Source: Flavobacteriaceae bacterium (GTDB lineage Bacteria > Bacteroidota > Bacteroidia > Flavobacteriales > Flavobacteriaceae). From it: a stretch of DNA of 8,790 bases. The stretch's first letter is position 1, and every line of letters starts with the position of its first letter. The stretch spans positions 3,569 to 12,358 of the forward strand of contig PBYT01000018.1 in the NCBI GenBank assembly GCA_002729755.1. The letters are read 5' to 3'. Below are positions 1 to 7,601 of this stretch, piece by piece. Below the pieces are notes generated by a model. It was not told the DNA's origin, made no database searches, and was given only the letters and a program-made list of their open reading frames with translations. Both the position numbers and the translations under genes were made by a program.

Positions 1-408
1 TATGAAGCATTTGATTTGAATTATTTGCAAAATACTAGGGACTTTATTTGTATGAATAGAATGAGAAATCTGGCAATGGCTAAACAAAAAGTTTTAGATT
101 TATCAGTAGGCTATGTCCCTCCATCTTTAAGACAAGATATTGAAGTTCTTGGTCGATCAGGACTTTCAACATTATATTCTGCAATTAATGAATTCAGCTT
201 AGGAGGGTATATGTCTGATTATGACGTTGAAGTTTCAAGAAAAATAGCATACGTTATGTGTGGTGGAGATTTGACAAGTTCCCAATTAGTAAGCGAAGAA
301 TATTTATTTGACCTTGAGAGAGAAAACTTTATGAGTCTTCTTGGTAATCAAAAAACTTTAGATAGAATTCAATACATGTTAATGAATAAAAAACCTTTAA
401 GAAATTAA
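1..408 (+). CDS. fadN: 3-hydroxyacyl-CoA dehydrogenase / enoyl-CoA hydratase, FadN type (C-terminal fragment; 5' end outside window)
   Basis: The reading frame is open from the first base and stops at 406-408, giving the last 135 residues of a protein that begins upstream. The visible part matches the C-terminal region of FadN-type beta-oxidation proteins as I know them: a GRSGLSTLYSA stretch, then SRKIAYVMCGGDL, then EEYLFDLERENFMSLLG, ending in KKPLRN, a typical tail for this family. The full-length family protein hydrates enoyl-CoA and oxidises 3-hydroxyacyl-CoA with NAD+ in the cytoplasm; the Rossmann and catalytic parts lie outside the window. The TTG at 16 is internal and should not be taken as a start. 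The thiolase gene begins two bases after the stop, so the two form an operon for successive beta-oxidation steps. Family assignment is fairly secure; which activities are intact cannot be judged from the fragment. Confidence 0.85.
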   Translation, partial: YEAFDLNYLQNTRDFICMNRMRNLAMAKQKVLDLSVGYVPPSLRQDIEVLGRSGLSTLYSAINEFSLGGYMSDYDVEVSRKIAYVMCGGDLTSSQLVSEEYLFDLERENFMSLLGNQKTLDRIQYMLMNKKPLRN

Positions 409-410
409 TT

Positions 411-1580
411 ATGGAAGCATATATAGTAGCTGGATATAGATCAGCAATAGGAAAAGCAAAAAGAGGTGGCTTTAAAAATTATAGAACTGATGATTTAGCC
501 GTAGATGTTATAAAACATCTTGCATCTCAAGTTCCAAAACTTGATACAACTAAAGTTGATGATGTAATTGTAGGTTGTGCAAATCCAGAAGGAGAACAGG
601 GATTACAAGTTGCAAGATTAATTTCTGCAAGAGCACTTGGAAAAGAGGTTCCAGGTGTAACAATTAATAGATATTGTGCTTCTGGTCTTGAAGCTATTTC
701 AATGGCAGTTAGTAAGGTAAGAGCTGGATTTGGACATATTTTTGTAGCAGGTGGAATTGAAAGTATGAGCTTAATACCAATGACTGGATATAAGCTAGCA
801 CCAAGTTACAAAGCAAATTTGGACAATATGAATTATCATGTTGGGATGGGTACAACAGCTGAAGCTGTCGCGGAAAAGTATAATATATCAAGAGAAGCTT
901 CAGATCAATTTTCACTGGAGTCTCATACTAAGGCAGCTAGTGCTATTGATAAAGGACATTTTAAAGACGAGATAGTTCCTATAACTGTCGAGGAAGTATT
1001 TGTAGAAAATGGCAAAAAAGTTTCTAAATCACATGTTGTAGATACGGATGAAGGTGTTAGAAGGGATACTACTCTTGAGGCTTTATCAAAGCTAAGACCT
1101 GCTTTTAAAATGGGTGGAATTGTTACTGCTGGTAACTCATCTCAGACTTCTGATGGTGCTGCTTTTGTTTTAGTAATGAGCGAAGAAATGGTTAAGCAAT
1201 TAGGAGTTAAACCAATTGCTAGAATGGTTACTTGTACTTCTGGAGGTGTAGACCCCTTATATATGGGTATTGGACCTGTTGAAGCTATTCCAAAGGCACT
1301 AGATCAGGCTGGTTTAAAACTTTCTGACATTGAGCAAACAGAGTTAAATGAGGCTTTTGCTTGTCAAGCTTTAGCTGTTATTCAAGAGGCTGGTTTAGAT
1401 CATAATACAGTGAATCTTAATGGTGGAGCTATAGCACTAGGTCATCCTCTAGGGTGTACAGGAGCTAAGCTAACCATTCAACTTCTAAATGAAATGAAAA
1501 GAAGAGATCAAAAGTATGGAATGGTTACAGCTTGTGTTGGAGGTGGTCAAGGAATAGCAGGGATTTTTGAAAGACTTTAA
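411..1580 (+). CDS. fadA: Acetyl-CoA C-acyltransferase (3-ketoacyl-CoA thiolase)
   Basis: This 389-residue protein has the usual thiolase length and all active-site landmarks. The nucleophile is Cys89 in the NRYCASGLEAI motif. His345 lies in GGAIALGHPLGCTGA and the acid/base Cys375 in CVGGGQGIAGIFERL at the extreme C-terminus. GMGTTAEAVAEKYNISRE is also typical of the family. The enzyme cleaves 3-ketoacyl-CoA with CoA to acetyl-CoA and a shortened acyl-CoA, the last step of each beta-oxidation turn. The ATG at 411 follows the FadN stop by two bases with no Shine-Dalgarno sequence, as is normal in Bacteroidota, and is probably translated from the shared mRNA. The FadN partner argues for degradation rather than a biosynthetic acetoacetyl-CoA thiolase, although sequence alone does not exclude the latter. 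Its stop codon overlaps the end of convergent umuD by 4 bp. Confidence 0.95.
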   Translation: MEAYIVAGYRSAIGKAKRGGFKNYRTDDLAVDVIKHLASQVPKLDTTKVDDVIVGCANPEGEQGLQVARLISARALGKEVPGVTINRYCASGLEAISMAVSKVRAGFGHIFVAGGIESMSLIPMTGYKLAPSYKANLDNMNYHVGMGTTAEAVAEKYNISREASDQFSLESHTKAASAIDKGHFKDEIVPITVEEVFVENGKKVSKSHVVDTDEGVRRDTTLEALSKLRPAFKMGGIVTAGNSSQTSDGAAFVLVMSEEMVKQLGVKPIARMVTCTSGGVDPLYMGIGPVEAIPKALDQAGLKLSDIEQTELNEAFACQALAVIQEAGLDHNTVNLNGGAIALGHPLGCTGAKLTIQLLNEMKRRDQKYGMVTACVGGGQGIAGIFERL

Positions 1581-2011
1581 ATTTTCTTTATTACATAGGT
1601 TACGATTCCCCATACTATAAGCTCATTTTCCTCAGTTACTTTAATTGGATTATATTTTTTGTTTTCTGGCACTAGGTATACATGATCTTTTTCAATCTTT
1701 ACTCTTTTAACTGTAAATTCTCCATTTAAATAACATACAGCAATTTTGTTATTCTTTACCTCTTCGCTTCTGTCAACTACTAGAATATCACCATCATTTA
1801 ACCCAGCATCTTTCATTGATTCTCCTGATACTCTTGCATAAAATGTAGCCTCTTCATTTTTTACTAAAACTTTTTCAAGACTAATTCTTGATTCCTCAAA
1901 ATCACTTGCTGGAGATGGAAATCCTGCTGATATACCATCCTTAACAAAAATATTACTAGAAGAATTTTTATCGTTTGGCTTAAATATTTTAATCTTATTT
2001 TTCTTAACCAT
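1577..2011 (-). CDS. umuD: UmuD-like S24-family self-cleaving subunit of translesion polymerase V
   Basis: This 144-residue protein closely follows UmuD. It has a short N-terminal arm, an SAGFPSPASD cleavage region with the scissile bond expected at Ala29-Gly30, the nucleophile Ser65 in VSGESM, and the general base Lys102 in GEFTVKR. The Ser-Lys spacing of 37 residues equals that of E. coli UmuD (Ser60/Lys97). The NDGDILVVDR and YNPI segments are also family hallmarks. There is no DNA-binding domain, which separates it from LexA. In the known system RecA-stimulated autocleavage gives UmuD', which joins UmuC as an error-prone polymerase. The cleavage site is Ala-Gly rather than the Cys-Gly of E. 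coli, as in LexA. The gene lies 4 bp downstream of umuC on the same strand and has no room for its own promoter outside umuC, so it should be co-transcribed. Confidence 0.93.
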   Translation of the reverse strand: MVKKNKIKIFKPNDKNSSSNIFVKDGISAGFPSPASDFEESRISLEKVLVKNEEATFYARVSGESMKDAGLNDGDILVVDRSEEVKNNKIAVCYLNGEFTVKRVKIEKDHVYLVPENKKYNPIKVTEENELIVWGIVTYVIKKI

Positions 2012-2015
2012 AATA

Positions 2016-3275
2016 CTATTTTACAATTAGAATCTCTTCAATATTAGTTGTATAATTTCTGGATAATTTTTGTCTATTCATTTTCCATATTCTTTTTTGA
2101 TCTTGACTTGCAAGTCTAACTTTGTACTGACCATACTTATTATCAATACCATCTATACTTTTCATTAATTTTTTCTGCTTCTCAATATTTTTGTCAAAAA
2201 AACTAAACTGATGATTAGATTCAGGAGTTAGCCCCATCAGAATTATACCTGCTTTTTTATATACTCTACCTTTAGAATAGATCTTCTTTAAAAGTTTTAT
2301 TGCAAATTTACTTATCTCAATACTTGAGTTTGTAGAAAATGGTAAAGCTCCAGTCAGACTAAAATGATATTTATCATTATTGTCTTTAAATGGATTACTA
2401 CGTATATAGACAGAGATTATACTACACTCACTATTTTGTCTTCTCAATTTTTTAGAGCCAACAACAGCAAATGTTGTAATCCTTTCTATTAAATCATCAA
2501 GTGATGAAATTTCAGCTTCGAAACTTCTAGTAGTAGCTATAGATTTCTTATTATTTTTTCCTTCTTCAATACTTAGAGTTGAGATGCCTTCAAGCTCTTT
2601 TTTTAATTTTAATCCAATTATGCTCATGTTTTTTTTAACCCATTGATCGGGAAGACTTACAAAATCAAAACCAGACTTTACACCAATTTTTAATAGTTTT
2701 TTTTCATTCTGAAACCCAATACCCCAAATATCCTTGATATTTATATTCTTTAGGGATTTGATACGTTTACTATTGTTGTTGATTGAATGAAAACTATTAG
2801 TTTCATTAGAGTATTTTTTTGCAATTCTATTTGCAACTTTTGCCAGTGATTTTGTCGGTGCAAGTCCAATTGATACAGGTATGCCTGTCCATTTTAAAAC
2901 AGTTTCTATTATCTCTCTACATTTCTGATCAATTGTATCTTCTGAGAATCCATCAAACTTTAAAAATGCTTCGTCAATACTGTATATTTCAACATCTGGT
3001 ATAAATCGAGATATAATAGACATTACTCTATTACTCATGTCTCCATATAATTTAAAGTTGGAAGAAAAGACTTCAACCTTATTTTCTTCAAATATTTTTT
3101 TGTATTTGAATGCAGGAGTGCCCATTGGAATTCCAAGAGATTTTGCCTCATTACTTCGAGCTATAACACAACCATCGTTATTAGATAGAACAACAATAGG
3201 CTTGTCAATTAAGTCAGGCTGGAATACCCTTTCACAAGAGGCATAAAAATTATTACAGTCAATAAGGGCAAACAT
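2016..3275 (-). CDS. umuC: UmuC-like Y-family DNA polymerase (polymerase V catalytic subunit)
   Basis: This protein of about 419 residues is a full-length UmuC. It begins MFALIDCNNFYASCERV, giving the catalytic Asp6 and the steric-gate position Tyr11. The second metal-binding motif is YSIDEAF with Asp101-Glu102, the same numbering as E. coli UmuC. A helix-hairpin-helix-like IWGIGFQNEKKLLKIG stretch lies near 185-200. The little-finger domain follows, with a QFSFF segment near 358 that resembles a beta-clamp binding motif, and the end carries the family's SxxYTT-like segment. With UmuD' it copies damaged DNA templates at low fidelity. It is the first gene of its operon, starting 71 bp from divergent sucA, and umuD follows 4 bp after its TAG stop. 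This is the reverse of the classical umuD-umuC order. The ATG at 3273-3275 is fixed by the conserved N-terminus. Confidence 0.95.
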   Translation of the reverse strand: MFALIDCNNFYASCERVFQPDLIDKPIVVLSNNDGCVIARSNEAKSLGIPMGTPAFKYKKIFEENKVEVFSSNFKLYGDMSNRVMSIISRFIPDVEIYSIDEAFLKFDGFSEDTIDQKCREIIETVLKWTGIPVSIGLAPTKSLAKVANRIAKKYSNETNSFHSINNNSKRIKSLKNINIKDIWGIGFQNEKKLLKIGVKSGFDFVSLPDQWVKKNMSIIGLKLKKELEGISTLSIEEGKNNKKSIATTRSFEAEISSLDDLIERITTFAVVGSKKLRRQNSECSIISVYIRSNPFKDNNDKYHFSLTGALPFSTNSSIEISKFAIKLLKKIYSKGRVYKKAGIILMGLTPESNHQFSFFDKNIEKQKKLMKSIDGIDNKYGQYKVRLASQDQKRIWKMNRQKLSRNYTTNIEEILIVK

Positions 3276-3281
3276 TATACA

Positions 3282-3321
3282 AAAATCTAAAAAATATTGA
3301 AATACATTAAAAACAAGTTGT
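3282..3321 (-). promoter_or_regulatory. Possible umuC promoter/operator region
   Basis: Reading leftward there is a TTG at 3316-3314 and an imperfect TAGATTTT at 3289-3282, separated by 24 bp, which loosely resembles the Bacteroidota TTG / TAnnTTTG promoter but is slightly too widely spaced. The TTG lies inside a small perfect inverted repeat, ACAA-G-TTGT (3313-3321), which could be part of an SOS operator. In such AT-rich DNA a 4-bp arm is weak evidence, and I cannot identify the LexA box of this organism. Confidence 0.15.
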
Positions 3322-3328
3322 AATTTTA
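3297..3328 (+). promoter_or_regulatory. Candidate sucA promoter, Bacteroidota type
   Basis: A TTG at 3297-3299 is followed after 21 bp by TAATTTTA at 3321-3328. This matches the Bacteroidota -7 consensus TAnnTTTG at every fixed position except the last, and the spacing lies within the usual range. Transcription would begin near 3333-3335, leaving a leader of about a dozen bases before the sucA ATG at 3347. The site overlaps the proposed umuC control region, so the divergent genes may compete for it. Confidence 0.35.
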
Positions 3329-3346
3329 TTAACTAAATAGCTTACT

Positions 3347-6109
3347 ATGGATAAGTTCTCTTTTCTCAATTCAGCTCACACGAGTCATTTTGCAGAAATG
3401 TATGATCAATATTTGCAATCTCCAGATAGTTTAGAGCCAAGTTGGAAGGCTTTTTTTCAAGGGTTTGATTTTGGAATGGAAACATCAAATGTCACATTTG
3501 AAGAAAAAAAGTTTGAGGTTCCTGAGAACATAAAAAAGGAGTTTAAAGTTGTTAATTTGATTGATGCGTACAGAAAAAGAGGACATTTATTTACAATTAC
3601 AAATCCCGTTAGAGAAAGGAGAAAATATTCTCCAACCCTTGATATACAAAATTTTGGTCTTGAAGAAACAGATTTAGAATTAGTTTTTAGTGCAGGAGAA
3701 ATTGTAGGTTTAGGTCCAGATAAGCTAAAGAATATAATTAAACATTTAACAAAAATCTATTGTACATCGATAGGCGTTGAATATATGTATATTAGAGATC
3801 CTGAAAGAGTTAAATGGATACAGAATAAAATTAATATTAATGGAAATCATCCAAATTTTTCAAAAGATCAAAAACTGAGTATTTTAAATAAACTCAATCA
3901 AGCTCACACATTTGAAAATTTTCTGCAAAAAAAATATGTTGGACAAAAAAGATTCTCTCTAGAGGGGGGAGAATCACTGATACCAGCAGTTAATTTTCTG
4001 ATTCAATTGGCTGCTGAAAAAGGAATTTCTGAAGTTGTTATGGGAATGTCTCATAGGGGAAGACTTAATACTCTAGCTAATATTTTTGGAAAATCAACTA
4101 ATGAGATTTTTTCTGAATTTGAAGGTAAAGATTATGAAGAAGAAGAAGATTTTTTTGATGGAGATGTAAAATACCATTTGGGATGGACTTCAAAAAGAGA
4201 AACTGATAGTGGGGTTAAAATAAATTTAAATTTAGCTCCAAACCCTTCACATCTTGAGTCTGTTGTTCCAGTAGTCCAAGGAATTACAAGAGCTAAAATT
4301 GAAAATGAACTTGACAATAAATCAAATAAGATACTTCCAATAATTATTCATGGAGATGCTGCTTTAGCTGCACAGGGAGTGGTATATGAAGTTGTTCAAA
4401 TGTCAAAACTTAAAGGTTATTCTACTGGGGGAACTATTCATATTATAATAAATAATCAAATTGGATTTACTACCAATTATCTTGATGGTAGGTCAAGTAC
4501 ATATTGTTCAGATGTAGGAAAAGTTACTTTATGTCCAGTTCTTCATGTTAATGCTGACGATGTAGAAGCAGTTGTGCATGCTGTATCTTTTGCTCTTGAT
4601 TATAGAATAGAATATGATAAAGATATATTTATTGACCTTCTAGGTTATAGAAAGTATGGACATAATGAAGGAGATGAACCAAGATTTACTCAGCCTAAGT
4701 TATATAATTTAATATCCTCTCATTTAAATCCAAGAGATATTTATTCAAATGAATTAATTAGTCAAGGAATAATAAATCAAGATTACATTCAAAAAATTGA
4801 ATTAGAATATTATGAGTCTTTAGAAAATGAACTGATTGAAACAAAGAAGAAAAGGAAAACAAAAATTACCCCTTTTATGCAGAAAGTTTGGAAAGACTAT
4901 AATCGAGTTGATGAGGAGGCTATGAAGAAGGATTTTGAAACAAATTTCTCTAAAGAAAAACTTTTAGAAATTGCAAAATCAATTACTGAGCTTCCTGAAA
5001 ATTCAGGTTTCTTAAAAAAAATCTATAAGCTTTTTGAAAAAAGGAAAAAAATGTTTTTTGATGAAAACAAAGTTGATTGGGCCCTTGCAGAGCAGTTGGC
5101 ATATGGGACATTATTATCCGATGGGTTCAACATTAGAGTGTCAGGTCAAGATGTTGAAAGAGGGACATTTTCACACAGGCATGCAGTTTTAAAATCAGAA
5201 GATTTTGAAGAAGAGTACCTTCCTTTAAATTCAATTAAGTCTAAACATAAAGGTGAGTTCAAAATATATAATTCTCTTTTATCTGAGTATGGAGTTTTAG
5301 GATTTGATTATGGGTTTGCACTTGCTAGTCCAAAATCTTTAACAATTTGGGAGGCTCAATATGGTGATTTTTCAAATGGAGCTCAAATAATCATTGACCA
5401 GTATATTTCATCTGCAGAGGATAAATGGAAACTTCAAAACGGAATAGTATTATATCTACCTCATGGTTATGAAGGTCAAGGAGCAGAACATTCATCTGCA
5501 AGGATTGAAAGATATCTTCAACTATGTGCTAATGATAATATGTATGCTGCTAACTGTACAACACCATCAAATCTATTTCACATCTTAAGAAGGCAAATGG
5601 TTACTAGTTTTAGAAAACCACTTATATTATTTACTCCAAAAAGTTTAATTAGACATCCTGAGGTTTCCTCAAACATAGATGATTTAATTACAGGTAAATT
5701 CAAAAAAGTTATATCAGATGATGATGTAAATCCAAAAGATGTTTCTACTGTAGTATTTTGTTCAGGAAAATTCTATTTTGATTTATTGAAATTTAGAAGA
5801 GAAAAAAACATTAAAAATGTTGCTCTTATTCGATTAGAACAACTTTTCCCTTTACCTATTAGAGAAATGAATTTAGAATTAAAAAAGTTTTCAAAAGCAA
5901 CTGATTTAGTTTGGGCTCAAGAAGAACCAAGAAACATGGGAGTTTGGAGTCATTTTTTAATGCATTATCCTAATGGTAATCAATTTAGACCTGCTACAAG
6001 AAGACCTTATGGTTCAACGGCATCAGGAAGCTATGCTAGATTTGAAAGAAGGCATAACCAGGTTATTGAATATGTTTTTGATAAAGAAAAAGATAACTTC
6101 ACAAAATAA
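3347..6109 (+). CDS. sucA: 2-oxoglutarate dehydrogenase E1 subunit (thiamine-diphosphate dependent)
   Basis: This 920-residue protein is a complete homodimeric-type E1o. The N-terminal segment FLNSAHTSHFAEMYDQYLQ through WKAFFQGFDFG (about 5-45) is the peripheral-subunit region of flavobacterial SucA. Active-site landmarks include His236 in GMSHRGRL and His302 in NPSHLE. The ThDP/Mg motif begins at GDAA with Asp337 and ends at Asn369-Asn370-Gln371 in INNQIGF. YRKYGHNEGDEPRFTQP follows. The transketolase-like half has SGQDVERGTFSHRHAV (about 598-613), IWEAQYGDFSNGAQ and LPHGYEGQGAEHSSAR, and the C-terminal domain has WAQEEPRNMGVW. It decarboxylates 2-oxoglutarate and transfers the succinyl group to lipoyl-E2 in the TCA cycle. 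The E2 gene should follow directly; instead it starts at 8716, after a two-gene insertion. ATG 3347 gives the expected family N-terminus. Confidence 0.97.
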   Translation: MDKFSFLNSAHTSHFAEMYDQYLQSPDSLEPSWKAFFQGFDFGMETSNVTFEEKKFEVPENIKKEFKVVNLIDAYRKRGHLFTITNPVRERRKYSPTLDIQNFGLEETDLELVFSAGEIVGLGPDKLKNIIKHLTKIYCTSIGVEYMYIRDPERVKWIQNKININGNHPNFSKDQKLSILNKLNQAHTFENFLQKKYVGQKRFSLEGGESLIPAVNFLIQLAAEKGISEVVMGMSHRGRLNTLANIFGKSTNEIFSEFEGKDYEEEEDFFDGDVKYHLGWTSKRETDSGVKINLNLAPNPSHLESVVPVVQGITRAKIENELDNKSNKILPIIIHGDAALAAQGVVYEVVQMSKLKGYSTGGTIHIIINNQIGFTTNYLDGRSSTYCSDVGKVTLCPVLHVNADDVEAVVHAVSFALDYRIEYDKDIFIDLLGYRKYGHNEGDEPRFTQPKLYNLISSHLNPRDIYSNELISQGIINQDYIQKIELEYYESLENELIETKKKRKTKITPFMQKVWKDYNRVDEEAMKKDFETNFSKEKLLEIAKSITELPENSGFLKKIYKLFEKRKKMFFDENKVDWALAEQLAYGTLLSDGFNIRVSGQDVERGTFSHRHAVLKSEDFEEEYLPLNSIKSKHKGEFKIYNSLLSEYGVLGFDYGFALASPKSLTIWEAQYGDFSNGAQIIIDQYISSAEDKWKLQNGIVLYLPHGYEGQGAEHSSARIERYLQLCANDNMYAANCTTPSNLFHILRRQMVTSFRKPLILFTPKSLIRHPEVSSNIDDLITGKFKKVISDDDVNPKDVSTVVFCSGKFYFDLLKFRREKNIKNVALIRLEQLFPLPIREMNLELKKFSKATDLVWAQEEPRNMGVWSHFLMHYPNGNQFRPATRRPYGSTASGSYARFERRHNQVIEYVFDKEKDNFTK

Positions 6110-6119
6110 TTTTTAAATT

Positions 6120-6215
6120 GATACTTAATTCATTTAAATTCTTGTTATGAAAAAATCTTTAATGCTGAGATTATTGATGGACCTGATCCAGGAATTTATA
6201 GAGGAATATTAAGTC
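6120..6215 (+). promoter_or_regulatory. TPP-riboswitch-like leader of the permease gene (divergent, partial consensus)
   Basis: Two hallmark strings of the TPP (THI-box) aptamer occur in the right order: CTGAGATTAT at 6165-6174 and ACCTGATC at 6181-6188, with 10 nt between CTGAGA and ACCTGATC (about 12-13 in common examples). The whole is enclosed by a P1-like stem in which 6120-6121 and 6124-6129 pair with 6208-6215 (8 bp, two-base bulge), spanning 96 nt. A P2-like pairing is possible between 6130-6134 and 6176-6180, and CCU 6182-6184 can pair with AGG 6202-6204 as in P4. The closing stem ends immediately before the ATG at 6216, so folding could hide the start. Against it, the usual GGGGTGC 5' segment is absent, the GCGTAGGG 3' segment is at best degenerate (ATAGAGGAAT at 6198-6207), and no good P5 is seen. 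It may be divergent, decayed, or specific for a related ligand. Confidence 0.4.
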
Positions 6216-7601
6216 ATGTCCCAGTATAGCTTTGATCAGGATTCAAAATTACTAGAGAAATTTGGTTATAAACAGAACCTAAATAGGTCAATGAAAGGCT
6301 TCTCTTCTTTTGCAATCTCATTTTCTCTTATTTCTATTTTAACAGGTATATTTGCAAATTTTCATTTTGGATATACTCAGGTTGGGCCAATAATTTCTTT
6401 TTCATGGTTATTAGTTTTTTTAGGTCAATTCTTTGTTGCTCTAATTATGGCAGAGTTATCTGTTAAATATCCAATATCAGGTTACGGTTATCAATGGTCT
6501 TCAAGATTAGTAAATTCAAAACTGGGATTTGCTACTGGATGGCTTCTTTTAATACAATTTCTAACAGGGTTCCCTGGGATTTGTAAAGCATTAGGTATAG
6601 TAATTAGTGATTTTTCATATCAGCTGTTTTCTTTTGAACTTAATGATGTTTATATATCAGTTTTCTTAATATGGGTAATAACTTTTATTCATAAAAAAGG
6701 AATAAAAATTGTTTCATCTATCAATAATTTAGGGGTAATTACAGAAATAATTGGAGTTTTTCTAGTAATTGGTTTGCTAATAATATTTATCTTAATTGAT
6801 ATAGACAATTTAAGTTTTAATGATTTCTTAGGAAGCTTTAACTTTAAAGATGTAGGGCTTAAACCATTAGCTCTATCAGTTCTTCTAGGAGCTTGGTGTT
6901 TAACTGGATTTGAAGCTGCTGCAGATATGTCTGAAGAGACAAAAAATCCAACTAAAATAGTCCCAAAATCAATTATAAACTCTCTTTTGACCTCTGGTTT
7001 TTTTGGTTTTATAATTATTTTATTTTCAACTATTTTATTACAGAAACAATTATATAGCAATCAGTCTGATAATCTGTTATATGATTTGTTAAAAAATGAG
7101 TTTGGGATTATTATTTATCTTATAGTCCTTGTATTTGTTATCGCTGCAATTTTTGCGTGTGCAGTTGCTTGTATGGCAACAGCATCAAGATTAATTTTCT
7201 CAATGTCAAGAGATTCTGTATTACCAAAGTCTAAGTGGCTTAAATCTATTGATGCAAATAAATCTCCCTCTAACTCACTTTTTTTAGTTGCTGTACTTTC
7301 AACAATTTTTATTTTGATTTTTAATACAATTGAAATAATTACAAGTGTTTCTGCAATTTCTGGTTATATAGGATATTGTGGGATTATTTTCTCATCCTTT
7401 TTTGTGAGTAAAAAAGATAATAAATTCTCTGTATCTAAATCCATAAAAGTCATTTCTCTTATTTGGTGTATTTTCGTCGTTCTATGTCTAACTATCCCTG
7501 GTCAGAAAATCGAAGGGTTTGATATTGAATATATTCCTGCTATTTCTACGTTAATTTTTATTATTATTGGTCTAATTATTTATCAAATAAAAAAACAATA
7601 A
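6216..7601 (+). CDS. APC-superfamily permease, amino acid/choline-transporter-like; candidate thiamine or precursor transporter
   Basis: This 461-residue protein is highly hydrophobic, with about 12 membrane segments (roughly 30-50, 57-80, 105-128, 146-160, 170-195, 215-230, 255-275, 297-322, 353-375, 376-396, 408-427, 438-458). Family marks are the FGYKQNLNRSMKGFSSFAIS start (about 16-35), GFEAAADMSEETKNP at 231-245 after the sixth segment, and ASRLIFSMSRDSVLP at 323-337. These place it with the amino acid/choline permeases of the APC superfamily, whose members import amino acids, GABA, choline or polyamines by ion coupling. The same broad group includes the fungal thiamine transporter Thi9. 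The substrate cannot be read from sequence; a thiamine-related one is suggested only by the TPP-riboswitch-like leader ending at its ATG. It overlaps the next gene by one base (TAATG), indicating translational coupling. Confidence 0.88.
   Translation: MSQYSFDQDSKLLEKFGYKQNLNRSMKGFSSFAISFSLISILTGIFANFHFGYTQVGPIISFSWLLVFLGQFFVALIMAELSVKYPISGYGYQWSSRLVNSKLGFATGWLLLIQFLTGFPGICKALGIVISDFSYQLFSFELNDVYISVFLIWVITFIHKKGIKIVSSINNLGVITEIIGVFLVIGLLIIFILIDIDNLSFNDFLGSFNFKDVGLKPLALSVLLGAWCLTGFEAAADMSEETKNPTKIVPKSIINSLLTSGFFGFIIILFSTILLQKQLYSNQSDNLLYDLLKNEFGIIIYLIVLVFVIAAIFACAVACMATASRLIFSMSRDSVLPKSKWLKSIDANKSPSNSLFLVAVLSTIFILIFNTIEIITSVSAISGYIGYCGIIFSSFFVSKKDNKFSVSKSIKVISLIWCIFVVLCLTIPGQKIEGFDIEYIPAISTLIFIIIGLIIYQIKKQ

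Noticed and set aside
709..915. Antisense open frame of 68 codons inside the thiolase gene.
   Set aside because: The plus-strand thiolase is unambiguous across this region and the antisense product has no family features.
4132..4160. GAA-rich run in sucA encoding an acidic EEEED stretch.
   Set aside because: It is a short acidic stretch in a region that is naturally acidic in flavobacterial SucA; it does not disturb the frame or look like an expanding repeat.
6112..6140. Direct repeat TTTAAATT at 6112-6119 and 6133-6140 flanking part of the leader, a possible insertion footprint of the cassette.
   Set aside because: An 8-bp all-A/T repeat is expected by chance in this composition, and no matching copy flanks the right end near 8627-8715.
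6182..6192. Perfect small hairpin CCTG-ATC-CAGG.
   Set aside because: A 4-bp stem with a 3-nt loop and no following T-run is not a terminator. It uses the same bases as the aptamer-like P4/J4-5 region, so I noted it only as an alternative fold.
6147..6212. Small ORF of 21 codons (MKKSLMLRLLMDLIQEFIEEY) in the permease leader, a possible leader peptide.
   Set aside because: It shows no regulatory codon run and no ribosome-binding context, and its frame runs through the riboswitch-like motifs; short chance ORFs are frequent in such DNA.
6122..6229. Open frame through the permease leader that reads protein-like (ends in DGPDPGIYRGILSHVPV) and overlaps the permease start.
   Set aside because: It has no ATG, GTG or TTG start after the in-frame stop at 6119-6121. 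Its protein-like look comes from translating the TPP-aptamer-like strings. A gene remnant is possible but less supported than a leader RNA.
6689..7060. Antisense open frame of 123 codons inside the permease gene.
   Set aside because: It is the shadow of a well-supported membrane protein gene, composed of complement codons with no recognisable domain.
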